Assembly (NCBI RefSeq): GCF_028502605.1
Contig: NC_079233.1
Coordinates: forward strand, 2,294,001 to 2,358,000
Direction: 5' to 3'
Length of the DNA: 64,000 bases
Source: Trichoderma breve
Taxonomy: Eukaryota > Ascomycota > Sordariomycetes > Hypocreales > Hypocreaceae
Shown here: one piece after another, positions 56,559 through 64,000 of the stretch
Layout: each line of letters begins with the position of its first letter
How positions within the stretch are numbered: the first letter of the stretch is position 1
Made by a program: the position numbers and the translations under genes
The notes under the pieces: generated by a model
The model's input: the letters and a program-made list of their open reading frames with translations, nothing else
Database searches by the model: none
Told to the model about the DNA's origin: nothing

Positions 56559-58022
56559 ATGAGCACCTGGATGAACGACGCAGTCCCGAACCACAATGGC
56601 AACGGCTTCCCGCACATGAATGATCCCAGCGCTGCCAGTGCCATGATGGACCCTTCTGCCTTCATGGCCAACCCGGGCCAGTTCAATCCGGCCGCCCAGT
56701 TTTCCAATCAACAGCAGATGGCCCTGCAAAACGGCCCGATGCGCCACGCCTCGCCCGCCGGCTACCAGGCATCTCAGGTCTACCAGACCAATTCTGTCAT
56801 TCCATCAAAGCGGCCTCGGCCCCGTGAGGATTCCATCTCCGGCTCTCCCAGGCAGAATCCGGGCATGCTTCCGACGTCGCGCTCCGAAACGCCGCAGCAG
56901 CAGAGCTTCCCCGGCTTCCAGCCTGGCGCTATGCCGCAGCAGAATGCTGGCCAATTCTCCCACCTCCAGACCAACGGCTCGGCTAACGCAAGCCCCTCGC
57001 CCATCATGGGCAACCAAATGCGCCCAGGTAGTGTCCCTCAGAGGGTGGCGACGGCCTCGCCTCACCCGTTTTCCCCGGGCGCTCAGCAGTTTGCTTCTCA
57101 GACGTCGCCCATCACCTCGGAACATGGCACACCCCAGCCGAATCCATACATGCAGAACATGCCTCAAGGCTACAACCCGGCTTTCGCGCAATCCCCATCG
57201 AATCCGCGCCCATCACCAAATCCAAATGCGATGGCGGGCAATCCCATGATGGCCCAACAAATGGCTCAGATGGGACAACCCATGGGCCAAATGCCAGCTG
57301 GCATGTATGCTCAGTTGCAGCAACAGCAGCAGATTCAACAGCAACAGCAACACCAGCAACAGCCCCAACAACCCCAACAACAGCAACAGCGACCCCAGAA
57401 CCTGACTGAAGGGCAGAAAATGGCCGCGTATCAGATGCGGCTCCAACAGCAACTCCAAGGCAACATGCAAATGCAGGCTCAAATGCAGGCTCAAGGCATG
57501 GGCCGCGGGATGATGGCGAAGCAGCCGCAGATGCCTGGTGTACCAAATGGCCAGATGCCTCAAGGACCGATGCGACCTCAACACCGACCAACTGGCAGCA
57601 TTAACGGAGAACAGTTTATGAAGAATTTGACCGGGCTCATGAATGCTAAAGGCCTTCCATTAGATCCAAATCCCATGATCGGGGACCGGCTGGTCAATCT
57701 GATGATTCTGTTCCAAGCTGTTCAGCAAAAGGGCGGTTCGAAGTCGGTGACCGTTGCCAATGGCTGGGGCCATGTCGCTCAGGCTATGGGACTTCCGGCG
57801 CAGCAGCCTAACGTTCCCTTTTCGCTCAAACAGATCTACGAGCGTAATTTGTCCAAGTTTGAAGAAGTCTGGATAGCCCAGCAGAAGCAGAGAATGATGC
57901 AGCAGCAACAAGCGAATCTTGCAAACCAAGTCGCGCCGCAAAAACAGGCCCCGCCGCCTCAACATATGAATCAGGGTCAAATACAGCCGGTGCAACAACA
58001 GCAGCCGCAGCCGCAGCAACAA

Positions 58023-58056
<34 letters not shown>

Positions 58057-59780
58057 CGCCGCCCCAGGCCCATGTACAGCAACATACTCCTGTGAAATCT
58101 GGTCAACCCTCAGTCAACGGCTTCTCCACTCCTCAAACTCCACAGCAGCTTCAGCAGCCAAACGCTATCCCTGGCCACAATAGGAACAGCTTGTCGCGCG
58201 GCATTGATCCAGCTGGACCGAATGACTTTTCAATACCATCGCCAGCTCACTCGCGGGCGGGAAGTATGCTTATGGGGCCAGCCGACGGCAGACCGGTTGG
58301 TGTCATGAATGCCGAGCAGCAAATGCCACGGCCTCCCCAGAAGTCGGATAGCTATAATCCTTGCGCGCGAGAGCTTTCCACGTATGGCGGTGTCGACCTC
58401 CACGCAGCGAATTTGTTAGGCGCAGAGCTGGAGCGGTGGAAGCCAACTGTTCCTCCAGTAAACGACCTTGGTAACATTGATATAGCTGCGCTGACGCGTA
58501 GCCTGCAAAGTGGCATACACGGAGAAGTTCGTCTTGCTCTGGACACGCTTGCGACAGTATCCCATTCGCCGAACCAGGCACATTTCCTACAGCTGCGATA
58601 CTGCGATGACTTGGTAGATGCGCTCATCGATTGTGCGGAGGAGCAGCTCGAGCTATTAACAGAGCACACGGCAGAAGTATCCGATGATATCCAGCTCACC
58701 CCATACGAGGAGGTTGTCAGAGCATGCCGGATTGAGCGATGGGCAATTCGGGACGTTCCCGCCTTTGGCACCGACGAATATGAACTTGACCGAGCCGTCG
58801 ATCGATTAGTGTGCATCTCAACCATTTTACGAAACGTATCTTTCCCGGGAGAGCAGAACGACAACCACAATATTCTCGCTGATGAGTCCGTCATCAAGTT
58901 TCTCTGCACTGCCATTCGGTATCTCGGCACCAGGACAATGCTTCTCCGAACTCATAACAATACTCTTGACTTCATGAAGGATGTGGTCGTCCTCCTCTCT
59001 AATATTGCTAGTTCGGTCGAAATACCCGGCCGAGAACAGGCATTGTGTCTTTTGCAGTTCTTGCTATCATTTGCTCCGGTTCCCAGTCCAGTATTGACCA
59101 ATGATACACTTTTCTTCACCAATTATGACCCAAGCGTTCATACCTACCTTCCCCATGCGGTTGATGCATTGGCAAAGCTTCTTGCTCGCGACGAGCCCAA
59201 TAGAGGTCATTACAAAAACCTTTTCGCTTTCGATGCTGCCAACGCCACTCCGCACGAGCTTCTTACTCGGACATTTGCGCTGGCAATCTCACCAATTCCA
59301 GACAAAGTTCGGGAGCGCGATCGACCGGCAAATTTCCCCTCACTCGTTGAGGTACGGAAGCCATACCTGATGCAAGGCCTGTTGTCAGCAGAAATTCTTG
59401 CGTCTCTAGCACCCGGCGCTGAGTCAAATCTCGTCAGGAGCTGGTTGAATGCGGGTAACGGCCTGGCGAACAACCTGTTCCGTCTCGGCCAGGATCTGAG
59501 TCGCACGTACGAACAGCCACAACAAGCCTTTGGTCGTGGAGCAGGACGGGCCCCGCCGAGGAAAGATCCTGAGCTTGTCTACATCTCTGTCCTTGCGATT
59601 GCTTTGCTTAGGCGGTTGGTGGAAAAGTCGAGAGATCCAAATAACCCAGCCTTTTCAGCTGCTGGAGCCTTCTTACCGACCGGGCAGGCGCTACTGGAGG
59701 CCCTATCTATGCATAGCCCTGAATGGTCAAAGGAGGGCTTATTGCAGCATTTGTCAACAATCACAACTCTGGCGGGCTAA
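56559..59780 (+). CDS. SWI1: SWI/SNF subunit Swi1 (ARID-domain protein)
   Basis: An intronless 1073-residue protein. The first 345 residues are low complexity, rich in Gln, Asn, Met, Pro and Ser. The ARID DNA-binding domain covers about 348-447 (INGEQFMKNLTGLMNAKGLP, then PFSLKQIYERNLSKFEEVW). A second Gln-rich block with a long Q run (about 478-500) follows. The C-terminal 460 residues are helical repeats conserved in Swi1/ARID1 (IDIAALTRSLQSGIHGEVRL, TILRNVSFPGEQNDNHN, EILASLAPGAESNLVRSWLN). Swi1 is the large scaffold subunit of the SWI/SNF remodelling complex in the nucleus and coactivates many genes. The start is set by the first ATG in frame after stops. Confidence 0.93.
57312..57390 (+). 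repeat. CAG/CAA repeat, first Gln tract of SWI1
   Basis: About 79 bases of mixed CAG and CAA codons with a few His, Pro and Ile interruptions. The mixed codons lower slippage, but the length may still vary between isolates. Confidence 0.85.
57991..58056 (+). repeat. CAG/CAA repeat, second Gln tract of SWI1
   Basis: About 66 bases of CAA and CAG codons, nearly pure from 58015 on, encode a run of about 15 uninterrupted glutamines after the ARID domain. Confidence 0.85.
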
Positions 59781-60288
59781 GTCCTGATTTTGAACGTTTT
59801 AATGTTTTTTTTGAAAAGGTCTAAAATATGAGCATTTGCGGGATAATCGTCCCCGTTAACTTTGAAAAGAAAAGAAAGAAAAAGCAGGAGGCGAAGGCTG
59901 AAGGAGGAGGTTACGTTCAGGGTTTACAGTTGACGGTGTCGACAATGATCAAACGTGTAAATGTTATGTCTGGGGTTGATAATGTTTGTTTTAAACCATC
60001 CATCACAATTGCGATGGTGCATAGGTGTTCAATATCAGCGGGTTTTGGAAAGGCGGAATTCTCGCGGACTCATCGCGGCGTCTGTGTACATAGGAGTAGG
60101 GATGTTACATACACTGATACCTCTTTTTGGTGGCCTGGATTATTCGTTTATTGAATTTGTTGTACATATATATGTTAAGTCATAAAATGCGCCACATCTT
60201 ACAAATGAGCGTCAAGCTCGGGTCATCTCTTGCCAACGCTCACCATCTCAGTCTCAGAAGTTTGGTTCTTCCTCCTCTATACACGGGC
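59781..60288. other. Convergent 3' region, 508 bp
   Basis: This lies between the SWI1 and mL49 stop codons and should hold both 3' ends. Small ORFs are chance. Nothing else is visible. Confidence 0.55.
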
Positions 60289-60865
60289 TTAGAAACCACG
60301 CTCAAGCAGCCACCCCCTAGCCTTGTCGAAATAATCACCCTAGAACAGAGAAACGAGTTGTCAGCCACTGTGTCGTCGGCCTTGATTGCCAGCAGGAAGG
60401 TCCACCCATTATTACCTTTAATTCTATGTGCTGTGTTGTTGGGTTGATCCGCACATCCTCTCTAGCGACACCAAGGCCACCAACTAGATCCTCTAATAGC
60501 CGTACACGATCACCGTCGACCTTCTTAATCAAAACCACCTGGCGTGTGCCGCCTGACTGCCACCTCCGGTATATAGGGAGCTGGACAGAAGGTGTACGGC
60601 GCACTATATAGCCAAGGCTAACGAGCTCTTCTGGTGTTTTGGTTGGCGGAGGTACAGGGGCGCGACTCAATTGACGCAAATGAGGGGGAATCTTGAGCTT
60701 CTGGTTGGGGTTTTGTCGAGACGAGGGCTTTGTCGAGATGGATGCTGCTTGGAGGGTGGAAAGGAATGGAGATCTTGATGCGAAGGCGTTGATTCGCGTC
60801 TGTACTGCAGGCCTATAGAGACTTGCACTCCTCAAAGGGAGAGCTCTAGGCATAAGGTAACTCAT
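60289..60865 (-). CDS. IMG2: Mitochondrial large-subunit ribosomal protein mL49 (Img2)
   Basis: Two exons (60865-60416 and 60339-60289) encode 166 residues; the 76-nt intron has a GTAATA donor and TTCTAG acceptor. The first 40 residues are rich in Arg, Ser and Ala without acid residues, a mitochondrial targeting sequence. The mature part has YIVRRTPSVQLPIYRRWQSG, a classic mL49/Img2 stretch, then TRQVVLIKKVDGD and the C-terminal WLLERGF supplied by the 51-nt second exon. The protein is part of the mitochondrial 54S subunit. The short last exon is easy to miss and restores the family's end exactly. Confidence 0.92.
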
Positions 60866-61402
60866 CTTGAGTGTAGTGATACAATAGTAGACAACGACTT
60901 GCGCCGTTAGAGTTCGTGATTCGGATCGAGTTTGGAGAAAGTCGATCCAATGGCGGAGATGGATCCTTGCAACAGGGTCCTATTTGATCGTCTCGTTGGG
61001 TAATGAAAGAGCAAAAGATCCGAATGACCTAATGAACAAGGAGAGTCACCGTCCCAGTGACGCACGAGCTTTCAATTCAGCCCGGTTGCTGTCTTGCGCC
61101 TCTGCTTTCGAGCCTTCAAAGTTCCTTTTTGCTTCAAATCGCCAGATCACATGATGCGCCGCAAAACTTTGGTTCTTTGGCGACAGATATCGGCAGATAT
61201 TCGGGTAAAAAAGCGCAAACCCCCCCACACCACTTTGTGTATTCGCGAAATTCACCAAAAATCTGCCCCTCCATTTACAGGCGACCTTTTTGCAGAATTA
61301 GCGACGAAATCCTCCTCATTTTCGACCGACCAAAGGAAACACCCCAATACCCCCGTTTACCTCGCCGCGGTCAGACTCTTCACCTACGAAATTAATCTCA
61401 TC
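60866..61402. promoter_or_regulatory. Bidirectional promoter of IMG2 and the eIF3e gene
   Basis: The two translation genes (mitochondrial and cytosolic) diverge from this 537-bp spacer. The plus-strand frame of eIF3e is open back to an ATG at 61094 but that part is not protein-like. Confidence 0.55.
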
Positions 61403-62812
61403 ATGGAGGATATTCTGAAGGCCCTGCCAGCCGATGGCGCGTCAATCATGCCCAAGGTTGCGCCGCACCTGAGCCGTCACTTGCTCTTCCCGCTTATCCA
61501 GTTCGAGGGCGACCAGGCCGAGGAGAAGGGCGATTCCGAGCTGGCCAAGAAGATCCTGTCAGGCAAGATTCAGCTGCTGGACGATACCAACATGACGGAC
61601 TACGTAGCGTCGCTGTACTGCGAGCTGCACGGAGTTGCCGAGGCCCCGGCCGAGTACACCAAGAAGAGACAGGATGTGCTGGCACAGCTGGACAAGTACG
61701 AGAAGGCGACGGAGCAGATTGCAAACCTCCTAACCCAGGACGAGGTCGTCAACGGGCTGAGAAGCGACAAGGTGGCCAACTTGGAGTTTCTCAAGAACCA
61801 GCACGGAGTAGGTGGAAATCCTGGCACAAGCAGGCCAATGAAAATGCCTTGCGTGTCCGAAAATGCTAACGCTATTGTCTCCTTTTTTTCTCCCTAGGTC
61901 ACTATTGAGATGGTAAATGCTCTCTATGACTTTGGACAGTTCCAGTTCCGATGCGGTCAATATGGCCCTGCTGCCGATATGCTCTACCAGTTCCGAGTTC
62001 TCTCCACCGACAATGACAAGGTGGCCGCTGCTACATGGGGAAAGCTTGCTTCCGAAATCCTCTCTACGAACTGGGAGTCTGCTGTTGATGAGCTTAAGAA
62101 CGTCCGAGAGGGTATCGATACGAGACTCTTCAACAACCCTCGAGCTCAGCTTGACCACCGGACCATGCTTATTCACTGGTCTCTCTTCCCCCTGTTCAAC
62201 TTTGAGGGTGCCCGGGAACCCATCCTGGACATGTTCTTCTCTGCTTCCTACATCAACACCATCCAGACCTCTTGCCCCTGGATCCTGCGGTATTTGATTG
62301 CCGCCGTTATCACCGGCCGCACACGTGCACGCAACAGCTCTGTCCAGCAAAAGCAGCTCAAAGACATCGTTCGATATGTTCGACAGGAAGCCTACGAGTA
62401 TGCTGACCCCATCACCCAGTTTGTCAACGCCCTCTACATTGCCCACGACTTTAACGCTGCTCGTGAGGCTCTCCGCATGGCCGAGGAGGTGTGCCGCGGC
62501 GATTTCTTCCTGGCTGCGTCCACTGATGCCTTTGTCAACGCTGCCCGACACCTCATTTGCGAGAGCTACTGCAAGATCTTTAGCCGAATGAACATCAGGG
62601 ACCTGAGCGCCAAGCTTGGCTTGAACCCTGATGATGGAGAGAAGTGGATCGTGAACCTGATCCGCGAGACGCGCCTGGATGCCAAGATTGACAGCCAGGA
62701 TGGCACTGTCATTATGAACCACCCCCCCAACAACGTTTACCAGCAGGTCATTGAGAAGACCAAGGGCGGATTCTTCAGGACACAAGTCCTCAACGCTGCT
62801 GTCTCCAAATAA
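61403..62812 (+). CDS. INT6: Translation initiation factor eIF3 subunit e (INT6)
   Basis: Two exons (61403-61807 and 61898-62812) encode 439 residues; the 90-nt intron has GTAGGT, a GCTAACG branch and CCCTAG. eIF3e is a PCI-type scaffold of the eIF3 complex on the 40S subunit. The N-terminus [19 protein letters not shown] is strongly conserved, as are [40 protein letters not shown] and [20 protein letters not shown]. The PCI domain covers about 255-415 and ends near [18 protein letters not shown] chose the ATG at 61403 because the family begins M-x-D/E at this point; 103 in-frame upstream codons look non-coding. Codon bias is strong, as for an abundant factor. Confidence 0.95.
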
Positions 62813-63544
62813 ACTGCTGAGACTGCTAGCAGATGTATTCGTAACAATCAAATAGCAAAGCGAACACTCGTTTAGAGATCGACTTTTTTTGAAGTAGGGG
62901 AAAGGGGGTGGTTTCGAGGAAAGATGATGCTCATGCCTCACTTCTAAAACTCCGAGATTTGAAGAGGCAAAGGAGGACATACCTTTGGGCTCACGGACGG
63001 GATGGGTTTATTGAAGACACCAAAAAGAACCGGCGATTTTCACATTTCGAGGCTCCTCCAAAAAGAAACGGGGAATTAAAAAAGAGCAAAGAGCAAAGAA
63101 AACGGTAGACCGGCCCTGTTTTGTTTATATTCTTATCTCTCTCTCTATCTCTGTAGTGATGCGGTTTGCATTGCATGGCGTTTATTCGGATAAGACAGGG
63201 ACAGGGAGGATGTCTTCTTGAGGGAGGGAGCAGGGCTGTAATGAAATTATTCCTTTGTGCAATGATGAGAAGTTTTTAAATATTGTTGATTCTTTTGCTG
63301 TGTGTTATGATGCAATGTGAAGGTTGTGTACGTTAGGTTTCTCTGAGTTGCTCACATCAAAGTAACATTTGAGTGCTGGCTAAACATTACCATGAGGTAA
63401 TTCTCGTGTTTATCAGGCATGTCTATCATCATTTTATACTCTACCTGATTATATGCCACTGATATTCATAACGCTACCATGATCATGATGTAATTGCCAC
63501 AACATTCCAATGACAAAAACGTCCACGCACTCCAGCCAAATCTA
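62813..63544. other. Convergent 3' region, 732 bp
   Basis: This lies between the eIF3e stop and the end of the partial gene at the right edge. It holds purine-rich and then A+T-rich DNA with no supported gene. Confidence 0.55.
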
Positions 63545-64000
63545 CTACTGTTCATGTTGTCGGGCCGCCATCCATACTTTCCCCTTCAAAGCCTCAATAG
63601 CACTGTCTCTCATCCACCAAACGCCCTCTGCCTCATCCTCCGTCTCTTCATGCTGTGCGGGAGCATCGTCCTTCGACTCGTCCTGAGAGTTTGCCGGCTT
63701 GATGGTGCTCTGACTATCCGTCATGGCCGTCAACGAAGATTGGCGGAGGTTATCGCGAGAGTCGCCCCATTCGAAGAGCAACCTTGCACCTTCGAGGCGC
63801 TCTCTATCGCCGCCTTCCATGACGCCCCGTTCCATCTCGAGCCTTGCGTCCACGGCGCTTCCAATACCGCCTTGCTGTTCGTCACCGGTGTCCAACAAGG
63901 CTGCTTTCTCCGCGTAGCTGAGATCTTGCAAAGCATCCAGGTTGAGGATCCACTCTAGGGGATTCTCGCCCTTTTCTTGCTCGCCGAGCGCTCTCAGGGT
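63545..64000 (-). CDS. Unrecognised protein, C-terminal 151 residues (cut by window edge)
   Basis: I do not recognise this protein. The frame is open from the right edge of the window to the stop at 63545, so the start and any upstream exons lie outside. The visible part opens with an acidic, helical segment (LEWILNLDALQDLSYAEKAA) and continues with mostly charged, probably coiled residues (GDRERLEGARLLFEWGDSRD). It ends with an aromatic helix (GVWWMRDSAIEALKGKVWMA). No domain could be named. Confidence 0.7.
   Translation of the reverse strand, partial: TLRALGEQEKGENPLEWILNLDALQDLSYAEKAALLDTGDEQQGGIGSAVDARLEMERGVMEGGDRERLEGARLLFEWGDSRDNLRQSSLTAMTDSQSTIKPANSQDESKDDAPAQHEETEDEAEGVWWMRDSAIEALKGKVWMAARQHEQ

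Noticed and set aside
57660..58106. Leu-rich ORF antisense to SWI1
   Set aside because: It is produced by CAG/CAA repeats read in reverse as CTG/TTG.
61094..61402. In-frame 103-codon extension upstream of eIF3e
   Set aside because: Composition is not protein-like, the family starts at the ATG at 61403, and the segment overlaps the bidirectional promoter with IMG2.

Overview
The window is nuclear DNA of a filamentous ascomycete, most probably Sordariomycetes/Hypocreales and Trichoderma-like. The genus is a judgement from protein style, not a search. Evidence: introns of about 50-105 nt with GTRNGT donors, CTAAC branch sites and YAG acceptors; multi-exon genes on both strands with 0.3-2 kb spacers; and eukaryotic housekeeping products throughout. 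I saw no transposon, rRNA, convincing tRNA, CRISPR or viral gene. I call 26 protein genes, one cut by the right edge. Exon joins are my own readings of splice signals and are given inside each entry.

Layout. 0-8.6 kb: a tiny secreted protein, an AMMECR1-domain protein, a Ras-type GTPase and an intronless FAD monooxygenase in visibly A+T-richer DNA. 9.4-15.5 kb: a PLP decarboxylase of the glutamate decarboxylase group, the pre-rRNA factor NOP9 and an uncharacterised disordered protein. 16.8-24.8 kb: a possible small gene, GPI1 with a small membrane-protein ORF ending only 12 nt before its ATG, MDM35 in four small exons, a HIRIP3-like chromatin protein and an aldose 1-epimerase. 26-41 kb: an unknown nuclear protein, divergent COX20/POL2 sharing a 482-bp promoter with a CGCGT cluster, divergent CUE3/RPS20, and a CCCH-FG nucleoporin. 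41.8-50.8 kb: a cytochrome P450, CWH43 in eight exons and UTP6. 50.8-56.6 kb: a 5.8-kb stretch in which I support no gene, upstream of the ARID protein SWI1. 59.8-64 kb: mitochondrial ribosomal protein mL49, translation factor eIF3e and the 3' part of an unrecognised gene.

Functionally this is ordinary core genome rather than an island. Genes share broad themes: ribosome production and translation (NOP9, UTP6, RPS20, eIF3e, CUE3, mL49), GPI-anchor synthesis and remodelling (GPI1, CWH43), mitochondrial intermembrane-space and inner-membrane assembly (MDM35, COX20), and chromatin/replication (SWI1, HIRIP3-like, POL2). The three specialised enzymes (monooxygenase, decarboxylase, P450) are scattered and do not form a biosynthetic cluster. 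The points most worth checking are the possible two-ORF transcript at GPI1, the Ras protein with no CAAX box, the CGCGT cluster before POL2, the Q-rich domain of SWI1 and the gene-free stretch before it.
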